NCBI RefSeq assembly: GCF_020639365.1
Contig: NZ_JAINUL010000001.1
Coordinates: 2,717,519 to 2,781,518, forward strand
Length of the DNA: 64,000 nt
Reading direction: 5' to 3'
Source of the DNA: Streptomyces flavotricini
GTDB taxonomy: Bacteria; Actinomycetota; Actinomycetes; Streptomycetales; Streptomycetaceae
The position numbers were made by a program, and so were the translations under genes. Below the pieces are notes generated by a model, which worked only from the letters and a program-made list of their open reading frames with translations, made no database searches and was not told the DNA's origin. Positions 17,795 through 26,965 of the stretch are shown piece by piece; position 1 is the stretch's first letter; the number at the start of each line of letters is the position of its first letter.

Positions 17795-18961
17795 TCAGTC
17801 GGAGCCGGGATCGCCGTACGGTTCGGGTTCGCAGGGCTCCGGCTCCGGTTCGGGCTCCTGCCCGGCCTCCGGCTGCGGCGGGCGGTCGACGTAGCGCAGG
17901 ACGCCCCACATGCTCTCCGGGGGTGCGTCCTGCGGGGCCGGTTCGCGGCAGGCCTCCAGCTCGCGGAGCAGGGCGGGGCCGTCCGTACCGGCGCCGATCA
18001 GGACCAGTTGGCTCCGGCGCGGCTCGCCACGGCCCCAGGGGCCCGGCACGAAGCGGAGGAAGCGGCCGACGGCGTGGACCTCGTAGCGCTCCTCGTGGCC
18101 GGGGACGCCGAAGTGGACGTAGCCCTTGATCCGGTACAGCCCGGCCGGGCGGCGGTCGAGGAAGTCGATGAAGCGGCGCGGGTTCAGGGCCTGCTCGGAC
18201 ACGAACTCCGTGCTCTCGTACACCGTGTGGGCGTGCCCGGTGTGGTCCTGGTGATCGGCGTCGTCGCCGTCCCTGGCCTGTGAGATCAGGTCCTCGAAGG
18301 ACAGCTGGCCCCGGGTCTCGGTCCACGGGCGCCGGTCGAAGAGCAGCTCCGGGTCGATCCGGCCGTGGTCGGCGGCCACCACCGGCGTGCCGGGGCAGAG
18401 CGTGCCGAGCTCGGCCTCGATCCGGGCGAGGCCGGCCGGTTCCGCCCGGTCGGTCTTGTTCAGCACGATCAGGTCCGCGACGGCCAGGTGGCGGTCGGTC
18501 TCCGGGTGCTTGGCCCGGGTCGCGTCGAACTCCGCCGCATCCACGACCTGGACCAGCCCGCCGTACCGGATCGCCGGATTCTCGCTGGCCACCAGCATCC
18601 GGATCATCTCCTGGGGCTCGGCCAGCCCGCTCGCCTCGATGACGATCACGTCGATCCGGTGGACGGGTGCGGAGAGCTTCTCCAGGTACGCGTCCAGCTC
18701 GCTGCCGTCGACCGCGCAGCACAGGCAGCCGCCGCCGAGCGAGACCATCGAGTCGCCGACCTGGCCCGCGACGGCCATCGCGTCGATCTCGATCGAGCCG
18801 AAGTCGTTGACGACGACGCCGATCCGGGTGCCTCCCCGGTTGCCGAGGAGGTGGTTGAGAAGCGTCGTCTTGCCGGATCCGAGGAATCCGGACAGGACGA
18901 CGACGGGAATCGGCTGGGCGGGCGTCCCGGCGGGCCGCTGGGCGGGATGACTGCTGTTCAC
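17795..18961 (-). CDS. CobW/COG0523-family GTPase (metal chaperone type)
   Basis: The 388-residue protein is a G3E GTPase of the CobW/ZNG1 group, which insert or buffer metals, often zinc or cobalt. It shows Walker A GFLGSGKT (residues 25-32), the metal-binding GGGCLCC motif (CxCC, about 76-79), the NKTD base-recognition motif, and a His/Asp-rich segment ([13 protein letters not shown]) before the C-terminal CobW_C domain. The C-terminus is an acidic Pro/Glu tail. The start is GTG 18961, with only a weak ribosome site, 14 bases after the citrate synthase stop codon, so the two are probably co-transcribed. No Zur box was recognised nearby. Confidence 0.9.
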   Translation of the reverse strand: MNSSHPAQRPAGTPAQPIPVVVLSGFLGSGKTTLLNHLLGNRGGTRIGVVVNDFGSIEIDAMAVAGQVGDSMVSLGGGCLCCAVDGSELDAYLEKLSAPVHRIDVIVIEASGLAEPQEMIRMLVASENPAIRYGGLVQVVDAAEFDATRAKHPETDRHLAVADLIVLNKTDRAEPAGLARIEAELGTLCPGTPVVAADHGRIDPELLFDRRPWTETRGQLSFEDLISQARDGDDADHQDHTGHAHTVYESTEFVSEQALNPRRFIDFLDRRPAGLYRIKGYVHFGVPGHEERYEVHAVGRFLRFVPGPWGRGEPRRSQLVLIGAGTDGPALLRELEACREPAPQDAPPESMWGVLRYVDRPPQPEAGQEPEPEPEPCEPEPYGDPGSD

Positions 18962-18975
18962 ACCGCCGATCGTAG

Positions 18976-20127
18976 TCAGCCGAGCGCCGGAACCGGCTCG
19001 GGCGGGTTCGGGCCCACGTACCGGGCGGCCGGACGGATGATCTTCGAATCGGCGGCCTGTTCGAGGATGTTCGCGCTCCACCCGACCACGCGGGCCGCGC
19101 AGAAGGTCGGGGTGAACATCTCGCGCGGCAGCCCGCACAGCTCCATGACCACGCCGGCGTAGAACTCCACGTTGGTGTGCAGCTCCCGCCCCGGCTTGAG
19201 CTCGGCGAGGATCTCCTCGACGTGCCGCTCCACCTCCACGGCGAAGTCCACGAGCGGACCGCCGAACCCCAGCGCGATGTCGCGCAGCATGCGCGAACGC
19301 GGGTCCTCGGTGCGGTACACGGGGTGCCCGAAGCCCATGATCCGGTCCCCGGCGAGCACCCGCTCGCGGACCCACGGCTCGATGCGCTCGGCGGTGCCGA
19401 TGGCGTCCAGGGTGTCCAGGGCCCGGCTGGGCGCGCCGCCGTGCAGCGGGCCGGAGAGCGCGCCGATCGCGCCGGTGAGCGCGGCGGCGACGTCCGCTCC
19501 CGTGGAGGCGATCACTCGGGCGGTGAAGGTGGAGGCGTTGAAGCCGTGGTCGATGGTGGAGATCAGGTACCGCTCCACGGCCCGCGCCTTGGCCGGGTCG
19601 GGCTCCTGACCGGTGAGCATGTACAGGTAGTTGGCGGCGTACGGGAGGTCCGCGCGCGGCTCGACCGGCTCCAGGCCCTGCCCCAGCCGGTGCAGGGCGG
19701 TGAGCAGGGTCGGCACGGCGGCGCAGGCGGCCAGCGCGTCGGCGGCCCGGCGCCCGGGGTCGATGTCGTACACGGGGCGGAACCCGGCGGAGGCGCCGAG
19801 CAGGGAGAGCGCGGTCCGCAGCCCGGCGAGCGGGCCCGAGAGCGCGGTGGCCCGGGCGAGGGCGGGCAGGGCCTCCCGCACCGCGTCGGGCAGTCGGCGC
19901 AGCGGGGCGATCTCGGCGGCGAACGCGGCCCGCTCGCCGGCGTCGGCCGGGAGGGTGCCGCGGAACATCAGGTGCCACACGTCCTCGAAGCTGCGGCTCG
20001 CGGCGAGCTCGACGGCCGAGTACTGGCGGTAGTGGTAGAAGCCCTCGCGGCCTCGGACGTCACCGAGTTCGGTCTCGGTGACCACGACTCCCGCGAGACC
20101 GCGGGGCACATCGACGGTGGTGTTCAT
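18976..20127 (-). CDS. Citrate synthase family protein (citrate/2-methylcitrate synthase)
   Basis: A 383-residue short-form citrate synthase, condensing acetyl-CoA (or propionyl-CoA) with oxaloacetate. Catalytic histidines are visible in GPLHGGA and GFGHPVYR. The third catalytic position, usually Asp, reads Glu in [14 protein letters not shown] think this is normal for the actinobacterial subgroup but it should be noted. Start at ATG 20127. It is divergent from a second citrate synthase-like gene across 70 bases that hold three small palindromes, and is followed by the CobW gene 14 bases downstream. Whether the physiological substrate is acetyl- or propionyl-CoA cannot be told. Confidence 0.9.
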   Translation of the reverse strand: MNTTVDVPRGLAGVVVTETELGDVRGREGFYHYRQYSAVELAASRSFEDVWHLMFRGTLPADAGERAAFAAEIAPLRRLPDAVREALPALARATALSGPLAGLRTALSLLGASAGFRPVYDIDPGRRAADALAACAAVPTLLTALHRLGQGLEPVEPRADLPYAANYLYMLTGQEPDPAKARAVERYLISTIDHGFNASTFTARVIASTGADVAAALTGAIGALSGPLHGGAPSRALDTLDAIGTAERIEPWVRERVLAGDRIMGFGHPVYRTEDPRSRMLRDIALGFGGPLVDFAVEVERHVEEILAELKPGRELHTNVEFYAGVVMELCGLPREMFTPTFCAARVVGWSANILEQAADSKIIRPAARYVGPNPPEPVPALG

Positions 20128-20136
20128 GGATCGACC

Positions 20137-20178
20137 ATCCATCATGGATTGAATCCTTGTCAATGTTGATCGAATCAA
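20137..20178. promoter_or_regulatory. Palindromes in the divergent citrate synthase promoter region
   Basis: Three short perfect inverted repeats lie in this AT-richer spacer: ATCCAT-C-ATGGAT (20137-20149), GGATT-G-AATCC (20146-20156) and TTGAT-CGA-ATCAA (20166-20178). A TTGACA hexamer read on the minus strand (20157-20162) could be a -35 element for the minus-strand gene. The sites are plausible operators for the helix-turn-helix carried by the plus-strand citrate synthase, which is inference. Confidence 0.5.
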
Positions 20179-20197
20179 TATATGTAGGGTGGGTGTC

Positions 20198-21439
20198 ATG
20201 AACGACCAGGCGGATGGCGAGCGCCGACTCAGCACCCGGCAGGCGGCGGAACTGCTGGGGGTGAAGCCCGCGACCGTGTACGCGTACGTCAGCCGCGGCC
20301 AGCTCACCAGCCGCCGCGATCCGGTCGGCCGCGGCAGCAGCTTCGACGCGCGCGAGGTGGAGGCCCTGGCCCTGCGCAGCCGGCGCGAGGCGGCGGCGCC
20401 CCCGGGCGCGGAGCTCTCCGTACGCACCTCGCTCACGCTCATCGAGCGCGACCGGTACTACTTCCGGGGCGTGGACGCCGTCGAGCTGGCCTCGCGGTAC
20501 CCCTACGAGGAGGTCGCCGAGTGGCTCTGGACCGGGACGCTGCCGCGCGGCGCGCGCTTCACCACGCCCCCGCGGACGCTCGCCGCCGCCCGGCGCGCGG
20601 TGGCCGCGCTGCCCGAGCACAGCGGTCCGATCGACCGGCTGCGGGTGGCGACGGCGGCCGCCGCGGTCGCCGATCCGCTGCGCTTCGACCTCTCCGCCGA
20701 GGCCGTACTGGGCTCCGCGCGCTGTCTGATCCCCACCCTGGTCGGCGCGTTGCCCGAGCTGGGCCGGCCCGGCTGGCGCGGGGACGGCCGGCTCGCCCGG
20801 CAGCTGTGGACGCGGCTGACGCCGCGTGAGCCGGATCCGGACGCGCTGGCCACGCTGGACCTGGCCCTGGCCCTGCTCATCGACCACGATCTGGCCGCCT
20901 CGACCCTGGCCGTACGGGTGGCCGCGTCGGCTCGGGCCCATCCGTACGCGGCCGTCTCGGCCGGCCTCGGGGCGCTCGAAGGGCCGCTGCACGGCGCGGC
21001 CGGACGGCTCGCGCACAGGACGCTGGCGGAGGCACTGGAGCGGGGCGGGGCCGCGCCGGTGGTCGCCGACCACCTGCGGGCGGGGCGGCGGGTTCCGGGG
21101 CTGGGGCACCGGCTGTACGAGGGCGAGGACCCGCGGGCCACGGCGCTGTTCGCGCGGCTGGAGGGCGTACCGCAGGCGGGGCCCGCGCTGGCGGCCGCCC
21201 GGGAGGTCGTCGCGACGGCGGCGGCCCGGCGCGGCGGGCTCCACGCCAATGTCGACCTGGCGCTGGCGGTGCTGACGGTGTCCTGCGGGATGTCCGCGGA
21301 GGCCGGGGAGACGGTGTTCGCAGTGGCCCGGACCGCGGGCTGGATGGCGCACGCGCTGGAGGAGTACCAGGAGCGGCCGCTGCGGATGCGCCCGAGCGGC
21401 CAGTACCAGGGGCCCCGCCCGCCGCAGCCGATGCCGTGA
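20198..21439 (+). CDS. Citrate synthase-like protein with N-terminal helix-turn-helix
   Basis: The 413-residue protein joins a MerR/excisionase-type helix-turn-helix (about residues 8-60, STRQAAELLGVKPATVYAYV) to a full citrate synthase fold. The catalytic triad is retained: His in GPLHGAA, His in GLGHRLYEG and Asp in LHANVDLALAVL. The protein may therefore bind CoA substrates as well as DNA, and could be an enzyme, a regulator or both. ATG 20198 follows AGGGTGGG; a GTG at 20189 is in frame but less likely. It is transcribed away from the second citrate synthase gene, a common arrangement in Streptomyces. Confidence 0.88.
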   Translation: MNDQADGERRLSTRQAAELLGVKPATVYAYVSRGQLTSRRDPVGRGSSFDAREVEALALRSRREAAAPPGAELSVRTSLTLIERDRYYFRGVDAVELASRYPYEEVAEWLWTGTLPRGARFTTPPRTLAAARRAVAALPEHSGPIDRLRVATAAAAVADPLRFDLSAEAVLGSARCLIPTLVGALPELGRPGWRGDGRLARQLWTRLTPREPDPDALATLDLALALLIDHDLAASTLAVRVAASARAHPYAAVSAGLGALEGPLHGAAGRLAHRTLAEALERGGAAPVVADHLRAGRRVPGLGHRLYEGEDPRATALFARLEGVPQAGPALAAAREVVATAAARRGGLHANVDLALAVLTVSCGMSAEAGETVFAVARTAGWMAHALEEYQERPLRMRPSGQYQGPRPPQPMP

Positions 21440-21487
21440 CGCGCGCCGGCCCGTGCGCTCCTTCGTGCCGGCGGTCCGGCTGCGGGG

Positions 21488-22750
21488 TCAGGTCCGCAGC
21501 CAGACCGCCGTGTCCTGCGGGAGCAGCCCGGCCGCGCCGAGGGCGGAGCTGCTCAGCAGGAGGCTCGTGTGCGCCGGCAGCGCGACCGGAGCGCCGGACA
21601 GGTTGACCACGCAGACCAGCCCGTCGGGGCGGGCGAAGGCCAGCACTCCGGGCGGCGCGGGCAGCCACGCGAGCGAGCCGCCGCCGAAGCCGCCTGCCGC
21701 GCGGCGCAGTCCGAGGGCCGTCCGGTAGAGGGTGAGCATCGAGTCCGGGTCCTCGCCCTGGCGGTCCGCGGCGTACGCGCCCCAGCCCTCGGGCTGCGGC
21801 AGCCAGGGGTCGTGCCACGGCTCGGCGGTCCACGGCAGCGGGACCCGGCAGCCGTCGCGCCCCGGGTCGGTGCCACCGGAGCGGAAGTGCATCGGGTCCT
21901 GGATCCGGCTGATCGGTATGTCGGCTTCCGGCAGGCCCAGTTCTTCGCCCTGGTAGACGTACACGGCGCCGGGCAGGGCGAGTGTCAGCAGGGCCGCGGC
22001 CCGCGCCCGCCGGGTACCGAGAGCCAGGTCGGTGGGGGTGCCGAAGGCCTTGGCGGCGAAGTCGAAGGCGGTTTCGGCGCGCCCGTAGCGGGTGACGGTA
22101 CGGGTCACGTCGTGGTTGCACAGCACCCAGGTGGCCGGAGCGCCGACCGGGGCGTGCTCGGCGAGGGTCTCCTCGATGGAGGTGCGCAGTCGCCCCGCGT
22201 CCCACGGGCAGCTGAGGAAGGAGAAGTTGAAGGCGGTGTGCAGCTCGTCGCGCCGCAGGTAGCGGGCGAAGCGCTCGGAGTCGGGCAGCCAGACCTCGCC
22301 GACGAAGACGGCTCCGTAGGCGTCGGCGATCGCGCGCCACGAGCGGTAGATGGTGTGCAGGTCGTCCCGGTCGATGTACGGGTGGACCTCGCCGGTGCCG
22401 GGCGGCCAGGGCTCGGGCGGACGGCCGGCGAGGTCGGGCAGGGCCGGGTCTTTGGCGAGCAGGGCGGCGGAGTCGATCCGTACGCCGGCCACCCCTCGCT
22501 CGAACCAGAAGCGCAGCACGTCCTCGTGCTCCCGGCGCACGGCGGGGTGGTCCCAGTTGAGGTCGGGCTGCTGCGGGGTGAACAGGTGCAGGTACCACTC
22601 CCCGTCGGGCACGCGCGTCCAGGTGGCCGCGCCGTTGAACTCGGAGGGCCAGTCCCCCGGCGGCAGTTCGCCCCCTGCGCCGCGGCCCGGACGCCCGCGA
22701 GATCGCCCATGCCGTCCCCCGTCGCCGTCGGCGAAGCTGCGGACGTGCAC
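21488..22750 (-). pseudogene. GH13 alpha-glucosidase, 5' part deleted and frameshifted
   Basis: The C-terminal 400 residues of an oligo-1,6-glucosidase/alpha-glucosidase (GH13) are well preserved, including the nucleophile region GVRIDSA, the acid/base GEVWLP and the NHD motif in LCNHDVTR. Upstream, only VRSFADGDG and, one frame away, GDGMGDLAGVRA remain, then the sequence jumps to GGELPPGDWPSEF. About 100 residues that normally hold the first conserved regions (including the VPNHSS type motif) are missing. A run of five G on the coding strand (22716-22720), where four would keep the frame, separates the two pieces. The product cannot be an active enzyme. The remnant is fused to the end of the broken permease gene. 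Confidence 0.85.
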
Positions 22751-23394
22751 ACGACGCCGAGGACGGGCCGGGACATCGGCAGGACCACGGATCGCAGGGT
22801 GCGCAGGGCGCTCGCACCGTCGATGGAGGCGGCGTCGATGATCTCCTGCGGGATGGAGTCGAAGAACCGCTTCAGCAGGAAGATGCTGAAGGCGTTCGTG
22901 ACGGACGGCAGCCAGATGCCCCAGGGCGAGTCGAGCAGGTTCCGCTGGATGAGCGGCATGTCGAGCACGGTGAGGTACTGCGGTACGACGAGGACGGTGG
23001 CCGGGATCATCAGGGTCGCCAGCATCATGCCGAGGACCGCCTTGCCGAAGACCGGCCGCAGCCGGGACAGGGAGTAGGCGGCTCCGACGTCGAGGACGAG
23101 CTGGAAGGCGAGGGCTCCGAAGGCGTGGTACAGGGTGTTGAACAGCAGCTTGGCGAGGTCCATGACCTTCCGGGCGGCCGTGTAGTTGGCGGTGTGCACG
23201 GAGTGCGGCACCAGGGTGGGCGGGACGCGGGCGAACTCCTCGGTGCTCTTGAGGCCGCCCGCCACCATCCAGTAGAGGGGGCCGAGGAAGACGGCGGTGA
23301 AGCCGATGACGACCACGGCGAGGACGGTCCAGTAGAGGATCTTGCCCCGGGTGCGGCCCAGCTGGGCGGGGGATATCAGCGTGCGCTCCGCCAT
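22751..23394 (-). pseudogene. ABC sugar permease (MalG type), 3' end deleted
   Basis: Starting at ATG 23394 (MAERTLISPAQLGR), about 214 residues of a MalG-type maltose/oligosaccharide permease can be read, through the EAA loop DAASIDGASALRTL up to VVLPMSRPVLGVV. The last membrane helix and roughly 60-70 residues are absent; instead the sequence enters the alpha-glucosidase fragment in the wrong frame and stays open to 22105. The gene order permease, permease, binding protein upstream is that of a carbohydrate importer. Loss of the last helix should inactivate transport. Confidence 0.82.
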
Positions 23395-23408
23395 CGCGGG
23401 GGCTCCTG

Positions 23409-24288
23409 TCAGCTCTCGTTGTCGCGGCTGAGGCGGACGTGCAGGGCGGAGAAGCCGGCCAGCAGGACGAGCAGGCACAGGCCCAGGGCCGCGGCGCCGC
23501 CGTACTGGTTGAAGCTGAAGGCGTACTGGTAGATGAGGACGACGACGGTGGTGGTCGAACCTTCGGGGCCGACGCCGCCGGTCAGCAGGAACGGTTCGGT
23601 GAACACCTGCATCGTCGCGATGATCTGCATCAGCAGCATGAGCGAGAGGATGAGCTTGGTCTGCGGGACGGTGACGTGCCAGATCTTGCGCAGCAGTCCG
23701 GCGCCGTCGAGCTCGGCGGCCTCGTACAGCTCGCCGGGGATGCCCTGGAGGGCTGCGAGGTAGATCAGGGTCGCACTGCCCATGTTCATCCAGGTCGACG
23801 CGATGACGAGGGACAGCATGGCGGTGTCGCTGGATTGCAGCCAGTCTTGCGCCGGCAGGTGCAGGAATTCCAGGGCCCTGTTGAAGAGGCCGTATCCGGG
23901 GTCGTAGAAGTCCTTGAAGAGCAGGACAGAAGCCACCGGCGGCATCATCGCGGGCAGGTAGACCAGCAGGCGCAGGTAGCCCTGCGCGTGCCGGAACTCG
24001 TTGAGGACGACCGCGACCACGAAGGGGAGGACGAAGCCGAGGACCAGGGCGAGTCCGGTGAAGAGCAGGGTGTTGCGCCAGGCCTGCCAGAAGCCGGGGT
24101 CCTGGAAGACGTGGCGGAAGTTGTCCCCGCCGGACCATCGGGTACCAGGAAAAGAAGGAGAAGCAGAGGACGGCGCCGATCAGGAATCCGTGGGCCGTGA
24201 GGTTCCGCTTGAACGCCCGGCGGAACTCCTCCTTCGAGGCCGCGCGTGCGGCGCGGCCGGCGGGCAGGGTGGTGGCGGGAGCCGACAT
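23409..24288 (-). pseudogene. ABC sugar permease (MalF type), internal deletion with frameshift
   Basis: The N-terminus reads from ATG 24288 (MSAPATTLPAGR) through a first membrane helix, GFLIGAVLCFSFFSWYPMV. The rest of the protein, GGDNFRHVFQDPGFWQAW onward through the EAA loop to the stop at 23409, lies in another frame. The joint is near 24136-24140. Compared with family members some 30-40 residues after the first helix are missing. The octamer TGGTCCGG fits the reading of both flanks, which is the pattern left by a deletion between short direct repeats. It lies 14 bases upstream of the second permease gene. Confidence 0.85.
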
Positions 24289-24299
24289 CGCCGCTCGCC

Positions 24300-25100
24300 C
24301 TACTGGTTCGCCAGCAGCTGGTTGACCGCTTTCTCTTGAAGTTGAGCCAGGCGACGGCGGCCTTGATCTTGTCGGGCGAGGCGCCCTTCTTGATCATGTA
24401 GCCGTTGCCGCCGGCCCGGGTGGCCGCGCCGCCGGGGAGCGGGCCGATGCCGAAGTTCTCGTACTCCGCGCCGAGCTGCTGGACCATGTACGTGATGTCG
24501 TCGGGCGCGGCGAGGAACATGCCGAGCTTGCCCGAGGCCATCTGCTTCTGCAGGTCGCCCCACTTGAGCAGCTGGGTCTTGCCCATGCTGTCGTCCTCCC
24601 AGCGCATGGCGCGGAGGTTGTCGACGATCTGCTTGCCGGAGGGACTGTTGAAGGCGGCCTTGCCGTCGGCGCCGACGATGTCGCCGCCGAGGCCGTACAT
24701 GGCGGCCGTGTAGTGCCGGCCTCCGGTGTTGTCGACGCTGTACTCGCCGTAGCCGGCGGTGCCGTTGCCGAAGGCCGCGATCTTCCTGGCCGCCGCCCGG
24801 ACCCCGTCCCAGGTCCGCGGCGGGGTGTCGGGGTTGAGGCCCGCCTGCCGGAAGAGCTTGCGGTTGACCAGCAGGCCCATCGTGCAGTTGCTGGTGGGGA
24901 GGGCGTAGAGCTTGCCGTCGCGCGTGAGGACGCCCAGCACGTTCTTGTCGATGTCGTCGAGCGCGGGGTGACGTAGGCGGAGATGTCCTCGGCGCCGTCG
25001 TCGTCGAGGACCTGCTGCTCGTACCGCAGGCCGCGAGGGCCGTGACGGCGAGGGCGCAGACAAGGGCGGTCGCGGTGCCGCGGCGGGGGCTGGTTCTCAT
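24300..25100 (-). pseudogene. ABC sugar-binding lipoprotein, several internal losses
   Basis: A lipoprotein signal peptide begins at ATG 25100 and ends in the lipobox LAACG. Directly after it the sequence continues in another frame as LRYEQQVLDDDGAEDISAYV, so the first ~80-100 residues of the mature domain are gone. A run of four C where five would be needed (24965-24968) shifts frame again before ALDDIDKNVLGVL. The central domain is then intact to KAAVAWLNF, where a third joint leads to EKAVNQLLANQ and the stop at 24300, omitting about 70-100 C-terminal residues. Only some 240 of an expected ~430 residues remain. Confidence 0.85.
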
Positions 25101-25177
25101 CGGCGGTCCCCTTCGAGCATCGGGCAGCAGGCGTGGGGGCGAGCGCGGCACACTCAACCACCACCCACAGATGTGCG

Positions 25178-25208
25178 CAATATCTCGCGCGGACTTCGTA
25201 AGATATTG
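25178..25208. promoter_or_regulatory. Inverted repeat upstream of the binding-protein remnant
   Basis: CAATATCT (25178-25185) and AGATATTG (25201-25208) form an 8-base inverted repeat with a 15-base spacer between the transporter operon and its regulator. It may be an operator or part of the old operon promoter. Confidence 0.4.
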
Positions 25209-25236
25209 ACATTGTGATGCCGGGTGCGAGACGCAA

Positions 25237-25277
25237 GAAGGGCTCCGGAACGCCCAGAGGACGTTCCGGAGCCCTTC
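25237..25277 (-). terminator. Hairpin terminator after the lacI-family gene
   Basis: GAAGGGCTCCGGAACG (25237-25252) pairs perfectly with CGTTCCGGAGCCCTTC (25262-25277), a 16-base-pair stem with a 9-base loop, 26 bases after the regulator stop codon. It isolates the regulator from the transporter operon on the same strand. Confidence 0.85.
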
Positions 25278-25303
25278 GCCGTGCGGGCGCGGCCGGTACG
25301 GGA

Positions 25304-26314
25304 CTACCTGCGCGGGGCCTGCGCCGTGGAGCCGCGGACCACCAGCTCAGGCTCGAAGAGGAGTTCGCCGGGCTGTACGGCGGTGCCCTGGATCTGTGCG
25401 GTGAGCAGCTCGACGGCGGCCCGGCCCATGGCCTCGATGGGCTGGCGGACGGTGGTCAGCGGGGGCTCGGTGCAGTTCATGAACGCCGAGTCGTCGTAGC
25501 CGACCACGGAGACCTCCCGGGGCACGCCGAGCCCCCGGCGGCGGGCCGCCCGTACGGCGCCCAGCGCGAGCGGGTCGCTGGCGCAGATGATGCCGGTGAC
25601 CCCGCGGTCGAGCAGTCGGGAGGCGGCCGCGCGGCCCCCCTCCAGCGAGAACAGCGCGCGCTCCACGTGGGCGGCGGGCAGCTCGGTGCCGGCCGCGGCC
25701 GCGACCGCCTGGGCGGCCGTCAGCTTGCGCAGGGACGGGATGTGGTCGGGCGGGCCCAGTACCAGGCCGATGCGCTCGTGTCCCAGGGAGGCCAGGTGGC
25801 GCCAGGCCTGCTCGACGGCGACGGCGTCGTCGCAGGCCACGCAGGGGAAGCCGAGGTCCTCTGTGGAGGCGTTGATGAGCACCACCGGGACCTTGCGGTC
25901 GGACAGCAGCCGGTAGTGCCCGTGCGGGGCGTCGGCCTGGGCGAAGAGACCGCCCGCGAAGACGACGCCGGACACCTGCTGCTGGAGGAGGAGCTCGACG
26001 TAGTCGGCCTCGGAGACCCCGCCGGTGGTCTGCGTGCACAGCACTGGGGTCAGCCCCTGCTGGGCCAGCGCGCCGCCGATGACCTCGGCGAAGGCGGGGA
26101 AGATCGGATTCTGCAGCTCCGGCAGGACCAGGCCGACCAGGCGGGCGCGCTCGCCGCGCAGCTGCGTGGGCCGCTCGTACCCGAGGACGTCGAGGGCGGT
26201 GAGCACGGACTGGCGGGTGGCCTCCGAGACGCCCGGCTTGCCGTTGAGCACCCGGCTGACCGTTGCCTCGCTGACTCCCACCTTCTTCGCCACTTGAGCA
26301 AGTCGTCGCGTCAT
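25304..26314 (-). CDS. LacI-family transcriptional regulator (intact)
   Basis: A complete 336-residue LacI/GalR repressor: an N-terminal helix-turn-helix (LAQVAKKVGVSEATVSRVLNG) and hinge, then a periplasmic-binding-protein-like sugar domain ending VVRGSTAQAPRR. It resembles the alpha-glucoside regulators (MalR/AglR) of Streptomyces. It is the only undamaged gene in the alpha-glucan locus and would be expected to repress the flanking transporter and glucanase genes until an oligosaccharide binds. Palindromic GCAAG/CTTGC sites lie close to its own promoter and upstream of the glucanase remnant, fitting autoregulation. ATG 26314 is the only reasonable start. Confidence 0.92.
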   Translation of the reverse strand: MTRRLAQVAKKVGVSEATVSRVLNGKPGVSEATRQSVLTALDVLGYERPTQLRGERARLVGLVLPELQNPIFPAFAEVIGGALAQQGLTPVLCTQTTGGVSEADYVELLLQQQVSGVVFAGGLFAQADAPHGHYRLLSDRKVPVVLINASTEDLGFPCVACDDAVAVEQAWRHLASLGHERIGLVLGPPDHIPSLRKLTAAQAVAAAAGTELPAAHVERALFSLEGGRAAASRLLDRGVTGIICASDPLALGAVRAARRRGLGVPREVSVVGYDDSAFMNCTEPPLTTVRQPIEAMGRAAVELLTAQIQGTAVQPGELLFEPELVVRGSTAQAPRR

Positions 26315-26829
26315 GCGCGCAAGACTAGCGCAAGAAATGCAAGTCGCTTGCGGCTCGGTGGAGCGGCCCCGGGAGTGCCCCGGAGCCGCACCACCACCCG
26401 CTCGGGCGCTGCCGGTCTACGCAGTCGGTTGATCCTGAACGTCGAAGTCGTGTTCCGTACGTCCACGGCGTTGTCGCTGGTCTTCAGGTTGTGGACGGTG
26501 ACCTCACCGATCGCCGGGCCCTGCCCGTCCTCGGGCATCTCGTTCGCCCAGAGTCCGAAGCCGGACTTGGCGTCGAAGGCGTCCCCGCTCTTCTTCGCCC
26601 CGGTGACGGTGATGTCCTTCAGGACGGTATCCGTGTACGTGGACTGGTCGCCGTCGGTGGCGTTGGCGGCCGTGTAGGCGCCGTCGCTGCTGCTCGCCGC
26701 GGCGGGGCGGCCGGCCGAGATGCTCGGGCCGCCGGCGGCCTCGGCGCTCAGGGCGGGCCATCCCAGCATCAGCAGGGCCGTGGCGGTCAGGGCGGCCAGC
26801 GCCCGTCCTCTCCAGTGGAGCCTTCTCAT
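26311..26829 (-). pseudogene. Remnant of a secreted alpha-glucanase (mycodextranase-like, GH87)
   Basis: The frame starts at ATG 26829 with a GAGGAC ribosome site and a signal peptide (MRRLHWRGRALAALTATALL...AEAAGG). The first part of an F5/8 or carbohydrate-binding domain follows (ASSSDGAYTAANATDGDQSTY). The sequence then jumps to DITVTGAKKSGDAFDAKSGFGLW, which resembles the C-terminal beta-helix of mycodextranase/alpha-1,3-glucanase proteins, and runs through NTTSTFRINR. The remaining ~30 codons run through the lacI-family promoter into its start codon and look non-coding. At 172 codons the frame is far shorter than family members (600 residues or more), so the catalytic core has been lost. 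Confidence 0.75.
26339..26351. promoter_or_regulatory. Candidate LacI-family operator in the regulator's own promoter
   Basis: GCAAG-TCG-CTTGC is a perfect palindrome 25 bases upstream of the regulator ATG. CTTGC/GCAAG half-sites are typical of the MalR group of Streptomyces LacI-family repressors. Confidence 0.6.
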
Positions 26830-26953
26830 ATGTCCTCGTCCCTCGGCATGAGTTTCTGAACCATGTGAGATAGGAATTTGCGTCGTACCGTGCGAAAATT
26901 GCAGAGCTTTGCGCAGTAATCTACTGCTCTGACCGCACTTTCATGCCGTCATC

Positions 26954-26965
26954 GCTTGCGCAAGC
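26954..26965. promoter_or_regulatory. Candidate LacI-family operator upstream of the glucanase remnant
   Basis: GCTTGCGCAAGC is a perfect 12-base palindrome 125 bases upstream of the glucanase remnant start and about 80 bases before the sensor kinase gene. ACGCAA (26978-26983) and TTGCGT (26989-26994) form a second, related inverted repeat next to it. Confidence 0.55.

Noticed and set aside
21488..25100. Programmed frameshifting or an intein-like mechanism to explain the frame changes in the transporter genes
   Set aside because: Blocks of conserved sequence are missing at most joints, which frameshifting alone cannot restore.
26311..26829. A short intact secreted protein of 172 residues
   Set aside because: The middle jumps between two unrelated family segments, and the end runs through the regulator promoter into its start codon. 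A remnant of a larger glucanase explains this better.
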